Origin: Paludibacteraceae bacterium
Lineage (GTDB): Bacteria; Bacteroidota; Bacteroidia; Bacteroidales; Paludibacteraceae
DNA length: 29,019 nucleotides
Assembly (NCBI GenBank): GCA_017542915.1
Contig: JAFXWI010000085.1
Span: forward strand, 1 to 29,019
Direction: 5' to 3'
Shown: positions 1 to 9,539 of the stretch, piece after piece
How the letters are laid out: each line of letters starts with the position of its first letter
Position numbering within the stretch: position 1 is the stretch's first letter
Notes under the pieces: model-generated
What the model saw: the letters and a program-made list of their open reading frames with translations, nothing else
Told to the model about the DNA's origin: nothing
Database searches by the model: none
Position numbers and translations under genes: made by a program

Positions 1-28
1 ATTTGACATTTGACATTTGACATTTGAG
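1..28. repeat. Heptamer array (ATTTGAC, 4 units)
   Basis: Three ATTTGAC units and one ATTTGAG follow one another with exact period 7. The array touches the window edge, so more units may lie outside. It sits just beyond the terminator hairpin of the secreted-protein operon. The same unit type recurs after the tRNA at 4070-4104. Confidence 0.85.
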
Positions 29-33
29 AATTG

Positions 34-65
34 GAAAACGACCCGCCTCCCAGCGAGTCGTTTTC
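34..65 (-). terminator. Stem-loop terminator of the secreted-protein operon
   Basis: GAAAACGAC (34-42) is the exact reverse complement of GTCGTTTTC (57-65). An inner CGC/GCG pairing extends the stem after one mismatch. It lies 36 bp beyond the stop codon of the 101-2125 gene and has A/T-rich flanks on both sides, so it could act in either direction. Confidence 0.65.
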
Positions 66-85
66 GATATAATCTTATAGCTTAA

Positions 86-112
86 CAAATTATTAATTTT
101 TCAATTCTCAAT
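86..112. repeat. Degenerate heptamer array over the stop codon of the LRR gene
   Basis: Read on the minus strand the units are ATTGAGA, ATTGAAA, AATTAAT and a partial AATTTG. The array encodes the last residues (I-E-N) and the TGA stop of the 101-2125 gene. The sister protein encoded at 2145-3740 ends a few residues earlier at the equivalent point. Confidence 0.6.
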
Positions 113-2125
113 GCTTCCTCCAAGGACGTTATACTTCGTTCCGTTGAACATGATAATGAGTTGTCCGTTCTTAAGGAACTTAACGGCTTGATTCTCGGTC
201 TTCAGGCTCTCAACGTCGGTAGCTTGTTTTGCTACTATACCTGCTTCAGAGGTCGGGATGATGAACCATCCGGTCATATAGTGCAGGCAGATACCGGTTA
301 CAGAAGCGGCTTCTGCGGGCCATACGTACTCTGCGGAAAGCACTCCGAACAAGTCACGCGCTTTGATGGTATTCTCCTCTGCGTCGGTGAGGGTCTTGTT
401 TTTTCCGCTTCCGCTGACCGTTACATTCTCAATGGTAATCAGCTTGGCGTAATTAGCCTGCGCGCACGCCTCGGTAATAGTCATTACAGTCGGAGTGAGC
501 GTTGTCTCGGTAGCTGTAAAGCCGGTGGCGTCGGTAACCGTCATCATAGGCTCAACGGCAACAGCGGGTGTATTCATATAGTCCACTTCGTTCGTGCTCT
601 TCGTACCGGTAATAGTGCCATTGAGAGCCGTTCCGACGGTGAGAGTGGTGCCGGAGATAACCGTTGCGGCAGTAGCGTCCTCTACATAGTACACATTCTG
701 CAGGTCTGCATAGGCGGTTACTTTGGCATCCGTCAGGGTCAGTTTCACTGTTTTGCCGTCTTCTACTGCATTGAAGGCTGCGATATTGGCTACTTCCTCC
801 ACGGGATCCTCTTTCTCCACAATAGTAGTGAAGTAGTCGCCGATCCAAGCGGTGTTCTGATAAGCCTCCAACGCGCCTTTCGGTACAATGACCGTTGCTG
901 TTTTGGCGGTGTTGTTGGCATGGCTCGTGCTTATCTGCCAGGGGTTCTGCGTCCAGGTAGCCGTCTCTTTCGTAGCGATACTCGGTGGTACAGCACCCTT
1001 GAACTCCAAGGTTTCCAACTGCGGCAAAGCAATAGAAATAACACTGAGTGAATCCAACGAAGCGGGGAAAACCAGTTTCTTCATCTTCATAGGATTGTTG
1101 GCTGCCGCATTGTGAATGCCGGATGTCGGGATGAGTGTGATGCCTTCCGGTAACTCTAATTCAAGCAGTTCGACTGCCGCTTGGAAGGATTGCATACCCA
1201 GTTCCTTTACATTGCTGCCTTCGGCAAAAACAACAGACTTGGCGGTGGTGTTATAGAACGCTCTGCGCCCTAACGCCACAACAGGATATTCACGAGCGCC
1301 ATCCACAACGGTCGCAGGGATTACGATGCTGTCCTGCTCATATTTTTGGGCAGCATTCTGCGCCTGAATGAGCGTAGCCGTTTGGGCTCTGTTATCCATT
1401 TCGTAATACAAACCGTCTGCCACGATAGTATCTTTCGGAGCTACAATGGTAGTGAAATAGTCGCCGATCCAAGCGGTGTTCCTGTATGCCTGTACGGCTC
1501 CTGCCGGAACGATAACAACAGCTGATTTGGCGGTATTGCAGGCGTTATTCACATTTACTTCCCAAGGATTCTGGGTATAGCCGCTGGAAGCAACAGTAAC
1601 CGTGTTGATACGCGGCGGAACAGCGCCTTTGAACTCCAAGATCTCCAACTGCGGCAGACAGATAGAGAGACGGGCAATCGAATCAATCGAAGCCGGCAAA
1701 ACCAGTTTCTTCATCTGCATCGGGTTGGTGGCTGTCGCATTGTGGATACCTGTCATAGGAATGAGTTGGATACCCTCCGGCAACTCCAGTTCCTGCACGT
1801 TAACTGCTGCTTGGAAGCATTGCATGCCCAACTCCGTCACCTTGCTGCCTTCGGCGAAGGTGATAGTGCTCGCCGTTGTGTTACGGAGCGCACCCTGACC
1901 CAGTGCCACTACCGGATAACTAATCTCGTCTTTAACGACATCCACCGGAATGACGATGTTGTCAATCTCGTACTTGGAGCTTACATTGTAACGGATCAGC
2001 GTTGCAATAGAGTCCTCCGCATTGATTTGATAATACAGACCATCTACCTGGATGGTGTCAATAGGCGTAGCTTGCATGGTCAAAGCCAAAGCTACTGCAC
2101 TTACCAATGTAAAAATTTTTCTCAT
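101..2125 (-). CDS. Secreted BspA-like leucine-rich-repeat protein with 208-residue tandem duplication
   Basis: The protein has 674 residues. A signal peptide covers roughly residues 1-19 (hydrophobic core ending TMQA). Residues 23-230 and 231-438 are a tandem duplication. Both begin with a DTI..DGLYY motif, contain BspA/LRR_5-like segments (ELELPEGI, KLVLPAS, LEFKGAVPP) and end with an AWIGDYFTTIV motif. Residues about 440-635 form a separate beta-rich domain that resembles the OB-like domains found in other Bacteroidales surface proteins. The last 38 residues are a tail shared with the neighbouring gene product (KTEN, then K-F-x-x-NGQL, then NG-x-x-YN-x-LG). It lies 19 bp downstream of the 2145-3740 gene in the same direction, so the two are probably co-transcribed. 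BspA-like proteins act in surface adhesion, and a surface role here is inferred. No Shine-Dalgarno sequence is seen, which is normal for the phylum. Confidence 0.85.
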   Translation of the reverse strand: MRKIFTLVSAVALALTMQATPIDTIQVDGLYYQINAEDSIATLIRYNVSSKYEIDNIVIPVDVVKDEISYPVVALGQGALRNTTASTITFAEGSKVTELGMQCFQAAVNVQELELPEGIQLIPMTGIHNATATNPMQMKKLVLPASIDSIARLSICLPQLEILEFKGAVPPRINTVTVASSGYTQNPWEVNVNNACNTAKSAVVIVPAGAVQAYRNTAWIGDYFTTIVAPKDTIVADGLYYEMDNRAQTATLIQAQNAAQKYEQDSIVIPATVVDGAREYPVVALGRRAFYNTTAKSVVFAEGSNVKELGMQSFQAAVELLELELPEGITLIPTSGIHNAAANNPMKMKKLVFPASLDSLSVISIALPQLETLEFKGAVPPSIATKETATWTQNPWQISTSHANNTAKTATVIVPKGALEAYQNTAWIGDYFTTIVEKEDPVEEVANIAAFNAVEDGKTVKLTLTDAKVTAYADLQNVYYVEDATAATVISGTTLTVGTALNGTITGTKSTNEVDYMNTPAVAVEPMMTVTDATGFTATETTLTPTVMTITEACAQANYAKLITIENVTVSGSGKNKTLTDAEENTIKARDLFGVLSAEYVWPAEAASVTGICLHYMTGWFIIPTSEAGIVAKQATDVESLKTENQAVKFLKNGQLIIMFNGTKYNVLGGSIEN

Positions 2126-2144
2126 AAACTTTGTTATTTAAATT

Positions 2145-3740
2145 TTAATATCCTAATATATTATATGTCTTCCCATTATAGCGAAGATAGAGTTGTCCGT
2201 TTTCGATGAATTTAATGGCCTTGTTGTTCTCGGTCTTAACCGTTTCTACGCCTTGTTCTCCACCCTCACCTAACACAGCAACAATACTATACCAATTGGT
2301 GAGGTCCGCATAGTTCATAGGCTCCTCGTTGAGCAGATAATAATCAGATGTTGTACGAGCGCGGAGACCAATAGCTGCTTGTGAACCATCTGCACTACGC
2401 CCCACTACCGAAATCGTGGAAGAACCTCCACCATATGCAATCGTATCAGTGCTGATAAGGTTCATTTGCTCATCATAGTTAAAAATCATCTGAAGACCGT
2501 TCAGCGTCTCGTGGTTATAAGCCACATAGCCGTCTACCGTCGGATAAGCAGCTACGGTGATGTTCAGCGCATTATCAGCAGCTGCGTGTACATCAAAATT
2601 AAGGGCAGTTCCGTCCTCCTGATTGAGGATATAGACGAGACCGTGATTGAAGGTACCGGAGGTTGCAATCGTCTTATCGCCCATCGTGATAGAGCCATTG
2701 GAGAGACCGCCGCATACGAAGATCTTACCGTCCACGAACTTAGTCTGCTGGAACTGCAGGGCACCGTTGACAGCGTGATACCGGATATACTCGCGCTCCA
2801 AATCGGTGTTATAACGCGCAGCATAGATACCCGTCTCGGTACCGTTACTATACGTTCCGGCCACATACAGTTTGCCGTTCTCGTAATGCAGCCCCAAAGG
2901 ACGATCGTACTCCAACTCATCGCTGTTGATCACATAGCCGATATAGTCCAAGTCTTTGAACTGATTATTAGCAGGTTGGTATTTGAGGATCACGGTGTTG
3001 CAGTTACTGCTCAGAGAACCTTTCGTATTCCATGCACTACGCGGTGCAATCGAGTCGTTCCACTTAGGCAGAAGGGTATCACCCTGCAGACCGGCGATAT
3101 AGATATATCCGTCTTCGTCCTGCGCAGCTCCTGACCATGAAAAGGCTTCCTTGCGGAACACTTTCTTGCCTTCTACCTCAATCGAGTCATAGTTGGTAAA
3201 GGACATATTATTAGAGGCTACCAACTCTCCGCTCGGACTATATACATTAAAGAAACTCATGTACACGCCCTTACGCGTGCGGAACTTATCGGCGTAGATC
3301 AGACCTCCGTCATTCGTCACCGAAATGACAGTATTCGACAGGTCATAGTCGCCGGTGGTGTCGGGTTTTGCCCAAAGGAGATTGCCTTCGGCATCGAGTT
3401 TGGCAAGGAAGGAGTTACGCATGTTGGTTACCTTCATCTCACCGGTTCTGCTACCCCACTTGGAAGCTGTAGCACCTTGATAAGCATTGCCGTCAAAGAG
3501 CAGACCGGTCTCTTCGGAAGAAGCGGTCTGGTACGAACTCAGCAGATAGAGACTACCGTCCGGTGCATAGTCCAAACTGTACAACTGGGTCTGACCCTTG
3601 GTAGCATCCGCCTGCTCATCGACCAAGGTCTTGTAATAATTCAACTCGGCTCCGTGAGCCATCATGCTCAGCCCCAAGGCTGCCATCAAAAACACATTCT
3701 TCGTTGCCCCATGGGCAGTTTTGATTGTAAATTTTTTCAT
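2145..3740 (-). CDS. Secreted protein of unknown function, probable beta-propeller, with shared C-terminal tail
   Basis: The protein has 531 residues when started at the ATG at 3740, which gives a signal peptide (basic start, hydrophobic stretch FLMAALGLSMMAHGA). An in-frame extension to 3899 would run through the promoter, so I reject it. The body has repeated short motifs of the type DEDGYIYIAG, ENGKLYVAGTY and VDGKIFVCGG, which resemble blades of a propeller or SBBP-type repeat. No catalytic motif is evident. The C-terminus (VETVKTENNKAIKF, then NGQLYLRYNG, then YNILG) is nearly the same as the tail of the downstream gene product. This suggests a common sorting or anchoring signal, possibly linked to the type IX secretion system, though it is shorter than a classic T9SS C-terminal domain. 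Confidence 0.8.
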   Translation of the reverse strand: MKKFTIKTAHGATKNVFLMAALGLSMMAHGAELNYYKTLVDEQADATKGQTQLYSLDYAPDGSLYLLSSYQTASSEETGLLFDGNAYQGATASKWGSRTGEMKVTNMRNSFLAKLDAEGNLLWAKPDTTGDYDLSNTVISVTNDGGLIYADKFRTRKGVYMSFFNVYSPSGELVASNNMSFTNYDSIEVEGKKVFRKEAFSWSGAAQDEDGYIYIAGLQGDTLLPKWNDSIAPRSAWNTKGSLSSNCNTVILKYQPANNQFKDLDYIGYVINSDELEYDRPLGLHYENGKLYVAGTYSNGTETGIYAARYNTDLEREYIRYHAVNGALQFQQTKFVDGKIFVCGGLSNGSITMGDKTIATSGTFNHGLVYILNQEDGTALNFDVHAAADNALNITVAAYPTVDGYVAYNHETLNGLQMIFNYDEQMNLISTDTIAYGGGSSTISVVGRSADGSQAAIGLRARTTSDYYLLNEEPMNYADLTNWYSIVAVLGEGGEQGVETVKTENNKAIKFIENGQLYLRYNGKTYNILGY

Positions 3741-3777
3741 ACGCAAAATAATTAAATGGTTAAACTTAAAAACGGTG

Positions 3778-3808
3778 CAAAGGTACTGCTTTTTTACGAC
3801 CTGCACAA
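3778..3808 (-). promoter_or_regulatory. Bacteroidales-type promoter for the secreted-protein operon
   Basis: On the minus strand TTG (3808-3806) is followed after exactly 20 nt by TACCTTTG (3785-3778), the -33 and -7 elements of the primary Bacteroidota sigma factor. The start codon lies 38 nt further on, at 3740. Confidence 0.75.
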
Positions 3809-3891
3809 TCCCCAAAAATAGTGAAAAATAAGGCTTTTTGCCAACTTTATTCGGCAAAATGCACTTTTTTTGAATTTTCTTGCTAAAAAAT

Positions 3892-3922
3892 TTGGTCATA
3901 TCAAAAAAAAGCAGTACCTTTG
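3892..3922 (+). promoter_or_regulatory. Promoter for tRNA-Glu
   Basis: TTG (3892-3894), a 20-nt spacer and TACCTTTG (3915-3922) match the Bacteroidota -33/-7 consensus. The tRNA begins 44 bp downstream. The leader contains a small inverted repeat (CGCTT/AAGCG). Confidence 0.7.
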
Positions 3923-3965
3923 CACCCGCTTTCGTTCGAGAAGCGATTTACGGGAAACCGCTCTG

Positions 3966-4038
3966 GGTGCTATCGTCTAGTGGCCTAGGACAACGGCCTC
4001 TCACGCCGTAAACCCCGGTTCGAGTCCGGGTAGCACTA
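3966..4038 (+). tRNA. tRNA-Glu (anticodon CTC)
   Basis: All four arms fold. The acceptor stem is GGTGCTA with TAGCACT (one terminal G-U pair). The D region (GTCTAGTGGCCTAGGAC) closely matches E. coli tRNA-Glu. The anticodon stem is ACGGC/GCCGT with loop CTCTCAC, giving anticodon CTC for GAG codons. The T arm is CCCGG-TTCGAGT-CCGGG. The discriminator base is A and CCA is not encoded. It is a single-gene unit with its own promoter and terminator. Confidence 0.93.
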
Positions 4039-4041
4039 CAA

Positions 4042-4071
4042 AAAAAGGAACCTTTCGGGGTTCCTTTTTAT
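4042..4071 (+). terminator. Intrinsic terminator after tRNA-Glu
   Basis: AAAAAGGAACC (4042-4052) pairs perfectly with GGTTCCTTTTT (4059-4069) around a 6-nt loop. The T run is at the 3' end of the stem. It begins 4 nt after the tRNA. Confidence 0.9.
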
Positions 4072-4104
4072 TTGAAATTTGACATTTGAGATTTGAGATT
4101 TATT
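4070..4104. repeat. Heptamer array (ATTTGAN, 5 units)
   Basis: Units ATTTGAA, ATTTGAC, ATTTGAG, ATTTGAG and ATTTATT follow with exact period 7. The array lies between two consecutive rho-independent terminators, in sequence that is probably transcribed only by readthrough. Confidence 0.85.
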
Positions 4105-4109
4105 AAAAG

Positions 4110-4140
4110 AGCCTGCAAAACGCAGGCTTTTTGTTTTTTT
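4110..4140 (+). terminator. Second intrinsic terminator downstream of tRNA-Glu
   Basis: AGCCTGC (4110-4116) pairs with GCAGGCT (4122-4128) around AAAAC and is followed by a long T-rich tract. It is a stronger textbook terminator than the first and insulates the next gene's promoter from readthrough. Confidence 0.85.
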
Positions 4141-4160
4141 ACAAAAAAATGCCAAATTAT

Positions 4161-4191
4161 TTGCATATTTCAAAAATTATTACTAATTTTG
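4161..4191 (+). promoter_or_regulatory. Promoter for the outer-membrane barrel gene
   Basis: TTG (4161-4163), a 20-nt spacer and TAATTTTG (4184-4191) match the -33/-7 consensus. The chosen start codon at 4222 lies 31 nt downstream. Confidence 0.75.
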
Positions 4192-4221
4192 CAGTCCGTA
4201 AGGATAGAACTACCTTTTACC

Positions 4222-5130
4222 ATGAGCATACGTTCGTATATTGCAGGATTTTTAGTAGGCGGATTGCTTCTCCTCAGCCCGCATGTAGAGGCTGCCGGAG
4301 GTAGAGGACGCATTGTGTGGACCAAGAACGCAAATCGACAAACCGGTTTGTACACCACCAAGAACTACTTCGTTTCGCACGGTGTAGGTGTGACAGCAAG
4401 CGCTATGTATTATTTCGGTGATGTCGATAACGAGGGTGTGGCTTTTAATGGCGGATTCAACCTCAAAAACCTCAGTTTGGGAGGTGGTCTCAATTTCTTC
4501 TATAACCTGCCTGCAGGTAATCACTGTAACATCCGTTTTGCCATCATGGTGGGTACAATACGCGGAAACAACGAATTCAAATTCAAGAGTCTGTCCGATC
4601 CGCGTGATGACTTTCGTAAGTTTCAAGCAATCATCATTCAGCCGGCAGTAGGCGTACAATACTATCCGTTCTCAAACGCAGGTCTATTTTTGTACGGCGG
4701 ATTTGGTTTGGCCGCAAGTATCATCAATAAATACGAGTTTTATTACTATAAAAGCGTTCCGAGCGGCAAGGAGAAACACCTCATTGAGGGCAAGACCTAT
4801 GGTTTCCTGCCGATGATCCAATTAGGACTCGGTTACAGCTGGAAGCTGACCGAGTCCTGGTCGATGAGCGCTGAGATCATGGTGAACGAAGGTCTGGTGG
4901 ATGCCCATTATGTGAACCTCGATGCATGGCCCATGGCGAAAACGCAGAACAGCGACGGCGTCGAGTTAGGAGGCACCGGATTAACCTACGTCAACCGATA
5001 CGGCAAGAAGACGATCCACTGGAATGACGGCTGGTTTCAAGTAGGCATCACAGTCACTTATCATTGGCGGAACTGCGAGTACTGCCGACTCATCAACAAC
5101 TACCATAACATCAAACCCAGAAGAAGATGA
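4222..5130 (+). CDS. Outer-membrane beta-barrel protein (PorG/DUF6089-like?)
   Basis: The protein has 302 residues from the ATG at 4222. An upstream in-frame start at 4093 would precede the promoter and is rejected. Residues 1-24 form a signal peptide ending PHVEA. The rest is a series of alternating, glycine- and aromatic-rich segments typical of an outer-membrane barrel (SAMYYFGDVDNEG, LSLGGGLNFFYNL, GLFLYGGFGLA, MIQLGLGYSWKL, FQVGITVTYHW). The YYFGD motif near the N-terminus and the overall size recall PorG/DUF6089 proteins of the type IX secretion apparatus. This match is by pattern only. The C-terminus carries an unusual extra piece with two cysteines (NCEYC) and a basic end. The stop codon abuts the stop codon of the convergent gene. 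Confidence 0.75.
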   Translation: MSIRSYIAGFLVGGLLLLSPHVEAAGGRGRIVWTKNANRQTGLYTTKNYFVSHGVGVTASAMYYFGDVDNEGVAFNGGFNLKNLSLGGGLNFFYNLPAGNHCNIRFAIMVGTIRGNNEFKFKSLSDPRDDFRKFQAIIIQPAVGVQYYPFSNAGLFLYGGFGLAASIINKYEFYYYKSVPSGKEKHLIEGKTYGFLPMIQLGLGYSWKLTESWSMSAEIMVNEGLVDAHYVNLDAWPMAKTQNSDGVELGGTGLTYVNRYGKKTIHWNDGWFQVGITVTYHWRNCEYCRLINNYHNIKPRRR

Positions 5131-5802
5131 TCATTTCTTTTGCGGTCCGCGCGGACGGGAGGCAACCTCCCCTTTCTCGGCGTACTCTACGATATTATCC
5201 AAGATCGTAGAGAATCTCCATGCTATGGCGTTATCCCAAATCTTGTCCGAGATGAAAGTGGACAGCACTTTTCCGAAAGTGATATTAAACTCATAATGAA
5301 CGCGCGTACGCGTAGGCGACTCCGGCTCCATACGGAGGATAAACCGTCCTCCGTCCAAGATCGAACCGCTATAGGTAGCGGTCATCTGAGCGGTCAGTGG
5401 AAACTTCGCTTTAGCCGGACGCATGAGGACATACTTGGTTCCTAGATGCTGGTCTTTCCACCACCGTACACCCAAGACATAGATATCGATGGCGACATCA
5501 CCGGTTTTGTTCACAGGATCATAGACGCGATCTTTGTATCGAAGCTGGATAACGTTCGGGCTGTCTTTCTCCTTTTTGACCTCTATCTCTTCTTTCTGAC
5601 TACCTAAATCGACATACGCCCACGAGAAGAGACTATCCGGGCATGACTGAAACTGATAGCAGAACCGATCCGCTACGCGTAACATCTCCCTCAGCGGTAC
5701 ATCACAAACAGTGTCTCTGACCACTGAGCGTTGCTGAGGACCTGCCAAAACAGCTGTTGTCACACACAACAGCAAAAGAACTAAACGTATTTTAATTTTC
5801 AT
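5131..5802 (-). CDS. Secreted protein of unknown function
   Basis: The protein has 223 residues with a signal peptide (1-20, ending AVLA, followed by GPQQ). The mature part has one pair of cysteines (in RFCYQF and SCPDS), strand-like segments (VAIDIYVLGVRWW, FPLTAQMTATYSG, GRFILRMEPE, RVHYEFNITFGKVLS) and a C-terminal helix. This layout could fit a START/SRPBCC-type ligand-binding fold, but no diagnostic motif is seen and I do not assign a function. It is the last gene of the menG-Dabb operon, only 6 bp behind the Dabb gene. The reverse strand of its C-terminal codons contains a perfect 12-bp GC-rich palindrome (5145-5156) and a GGGAGG-CAA-CCTCCC hairpin (5157-5171), which might end transcription of the opposite gene. 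Confidence 0.7.
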   Translation of the reverse strand: MKIKIRLVLLLLCVTTAVLAGPQQRSVVRDTVCDVPLREMLRVADRFCYQFQSCPDSLFSWAYVDLGSQKEEIEVKKEKDSPNVIQLRYKDRVYDPVNKTGDVAIDIYVLGVRWWKDQHLGTKYVLMRPAKAKFPLTAQMTATYSGSILDGGRFILRMEPESPTRTRVHYEFNITFGKVLSTFISDKIWDNAIAWRFSTILDNIVEYAEKGEVASRPRGPQKK

Positions 5803-5808
5803 AAACGA

Positions 5809-6114
5809 TCAATATTCAAAATCAAGACAGGTACGCAGCTCCGTATTGGGGCGCACTACTCCATCGGCAACCGATACATGCGCCGGATGAACGGCGTAGC
5901 CCTTGAGCGCCTCCTCCGACTCCAAGGTCGAATCCAACATAATATCCGCATTGCTGCTATCCAAACGTCCGTCTATCTGCACGTGGATATCCACCAAACC
6001 GGGCACCTTGCCTTGCAGACCTTCCAAACCCTGCTTAATCGCTAGGGCTTTCGCTTGCTTCTCCTCTGCGCTCAACTCCGAACGCAGTTTCCATAAAATA
6101 ATGTGTTTTACCAT
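5809..6114 (-). CDS. Dabb (stress-responsive A/B barrel) domain protein
   Basis: The protein has 101 residues from the ATG at 6114. The opening VKHIILWKL is the classic Dabb start. The upstream alternative ATG at 6129 falls in a tandem repeat and is rejected. A later V-HP-H (AVHPAHVSVAD) matches the second Dabb signature. These small dimeric alpha/beta-barrel proteins are single-domain; most have no assigned reaction, although a few act as cyclases or decarboxylases. It lies between menG and a secreted protein gene (6 bp gap downstream) and is probably co-transcribed with both. Confidence 0.85.
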   Translation of the reverse strand: MVKHIILWKLRSELSAEEKQAKALAIKQGLEGLQGKVPGLVDIHVQIDGRLDSSNADIMLDSTLESEEALKGYAVHPAHVSVADGVVRPNTELRTCLDFEY

Positions 6115-6119
6115 AAAGC

Positions 6120-6149
6120 TATTTACCATTTATTCATTTACCATTTATT
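6120..6149. repeat. 15-bp tandem duplication between menG and the Dabb gene
   Basis: A 15-bp unit (CATTTACCATTTATT) occurs twice in tandem with one difference (6120-6134 and 6135-6149). Each unit is itself made of a 7-mer and an 8-mer. The repeat contains the menG stop codon (TAA at 6147-6145) and fills the gap to the next gene. Confidence 0.8.
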
Positions 6150-6834
6150 TGAGTGTCTTGTAGATGGTGGCGATGCCGAAAGTGAGAGGGGTGAACTGCG
6201 GATCCTTAAATCCGGCTTCGCTTAGATAACGCGCGAACTCCTCTCCCCAACAAAAGCCTTTGACACTCTTGTTCAGATAGCTGTAAGCGGTCTTGTCCTT
6301 GCTCACTATTCTTCCTACGAAAGGCAGTATATGACTGAAATACAGATCATAAGACCATCGGATAAGCGGATTCTTGGGATAACTGAACTCCAAAATGATC
6401 AGCTCTCCGCCGGGTTTCAGAACACGGTACATCTCCTTTAGTCCGGCATCCAGATTGCTAAAATTCCGGCATCCGAAAGCGCAGGTCACGGCATCAAAAG
6501 ACTCCTTCTCAAAAGGCATCTCCTGCGCGTTTCCATATATAAAAGAGACCTGCTCCTTTGACTTCATCCGCTCCACTTTCTCCTCTCCGATTGCCATCAT
6601 CTCCCGCGACAGATCAAGTCCCGTCACACGCTGTGCCTTACCGCGACGAAGCATCTCGATGGTCAGATCCGCCGTTCCGATAGCGACATCCAACACATGC
6701 TCCACAGCCTGCATTTTCGATACCGTCTTACGCCGCCACAAACGGTCTATATTCAACGAAAGACCATGATTGAGACCATCGTAGGTCTTCGCTATCCGGT
6801 CAAACAAACTGCCAATATTTTGCTTCTCGTTCAT
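6145..6834 (-). CDS. menG: Demethylmenaquinone methyltransferase (UbiE/MenG family)
   Basis: The protein has 229 residues from the ATG at 6834. The frame continues to a TTG at 6846, but that TTG lies inside the -7 element. The enzyme transfers a methyl group from S-adenosylmethionine to demethylmenaquinone, the last step of menaquinone synthesis. Visible motifs are SAM motif I (VLDVAIGTAD, residues 47-56), a second motif LDLSREM, and the UbiE signature FGCRNFSNLDAG with RVLKPGG. Length and motifs are normal for the family. It heads the operon menG / Dabb / secreted protein and is transcribed from a promoter whose -7 element ends only 9 nt before the start codon. Confidence 0.95.
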   Translation of the reverse strand: MNEKQNIGSLFDRIAKTYDGLNHGLSLNIDRLWRRKTVSKMQAVEHVLDVAIGTADLTIEMLRRGKAQRVTGLDLSREMMAIGEEKVERMKSKEQVSFIYGNAQEMPFEKESFDAVTCAFGCRNFSNLDAGLKEMYRVLKPGGELIILEFSYPKNPLIRWSYDLYFSHILPFVGRIVSKDKTAYSYLNKSVKGFCWGEEFARYLSEAGFKDPQFTPLTFGIATIYKTLK

Positions 6835-6843
6835 AATTTCGTG

Positions 6844-6874
6844 CAAAGGTACTAAAAAATTTTTATATGTGCAA
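6844..6874 (-). promoter_or_regulatory. menG promoter, near-leaderless
   Basis: TTG (6874-6872), a 20-nt spacer and TACCTTTG (6851-6844) are read on the minus strand. The -33 region reads TTGCACATAT, a form that recurs at other promoters in the window. With a normal start 4-7 nt beyond the -7 element, the 5' leader of menG would be only a few nucleotides. Confidence 0.75.
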
Positions 6875-6891
6875 AAAAAAGTGTACCTTTG
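6861..6891 (+). promoter_or_regulatory. Upstream groES promoter, overlapping the menG promoter
   Basis: TACCTTTG (6884-6891) is a perfect -7 element on the plus strand. The -33 position (6861-6863) is only TTT. The element overlaps the divergent menG promoter, so the two may interfere. A transcript from here would have a leader of about 115 nt before groES. Confidence 0.5.
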
Positions 6892-6922
6892 CTGAAAATT
6901 TTGGCAAAACGGTTCAGGTAAA

Positions 6923-6965
6923 CTGACATTTTGGCAGATTTCATCCGTTTGGCATGAAAGTTGAA
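6923..6965 (+). promoter_or_regulatory. Possible sigma-54-type groES promoter with upstream near-palindrome
   Basis: CTGACA-TTT-TGGCAG (6923-6937) is a near-perfect inverted repeat. Just downstream TTGGCAT (6949-6955) and TTGAA (6961-6965) have the spacing of -24/-12 elements, with GG and the -12 G exactly 12 nt apart, but the -12 pair is GA instead of GC. The sigma-54 reading is an inference. The -12 part overlaps a heptamer array. Confidence 0.3.
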
Positions 6966-6990
6966 AGGTGAAAGGTGAAAAATGAAAGTT
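6956..6990. repeat. Heptamer array upstream of groES (GAAAGGT, 5 units)
   Basis: GAAAGTT, GAAAGGT, GAAAGGT, GAAAAAT and GAAAGTT follow with exact period 7. Most units contain TGA at the unit junction. The array ends 22 bp before the groES start codon and would lie in its leader. Confidence 0.9.
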
Positions 6991-7012
6991 AATAATTTAA
7001 AACATCTATATT

Positions 7013-7288
7013 ATGAGCAAAATTCAACCATTAGCAGACCGCGTGCTGATCAAGCCCGAGGCTGCAGAAGAAAAAACAGTTGGAGGAATCATCATTCCTG
7101 ATAGTGCCAAAGAGAAACCCCTTCGCGGCGAAATACTCGCAGTAGGCGAAGGAACCAAAGATGAGGCAATGGTCCTCAAAGCCGGAGACCGCGTTCTCTA
7201 CGGCAAATATGCCGGTACGGAACTCGAACTCGACGGCGAGAAATACCTTATCATGCGTCAATCAGACGTGTTGGCGAAAGTAGAATAA
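7013..7288 (+). CDS. groES: Co-chaperonin GroES
   Basis: The protein has 91 residues. It is the heptameric lid of the GroEL folding chamber and binds GroEL through its mobile loop. The start [12 protein letters not shown], the mobile loop with the [13 protein letters not shown] motif and the end [12 protein letters not shown] are all canonical. Length is normal. No Shine-Dalgarno sequence precedes the ATG, which has an A/T-rich leader. groEL follows after 117 bp. This gap is longer than usual for a groESL operon and is full of short repeats, but no terminator is evident, so co-transcription is likely. Confidence 0.98.
   Translation: MSKIQPLADRVLIKPEAAEEKTVGGIIIPDSAKEKPLRGEILAVGEGTKDEAMVLKAGDRVLYGKYAGTELELDGEKYLIMRQSDVLAKVE

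Positions 7289-9539
<2,251 letters not shown>

Noticed and set aside
3741..3899. N-terminal extension of the 2145-3740 gene to 3899
   Set aside because: The extension would run through the promoter at 3778-3808 and hide the evident signal peptide.
4093..4221. N-terminal extension of the barrel protein to 4093
   Set aside because: It starts in a heptamer array before a terminator hairpin and the promoter. The start at 4222 gives a clean signal peptide.
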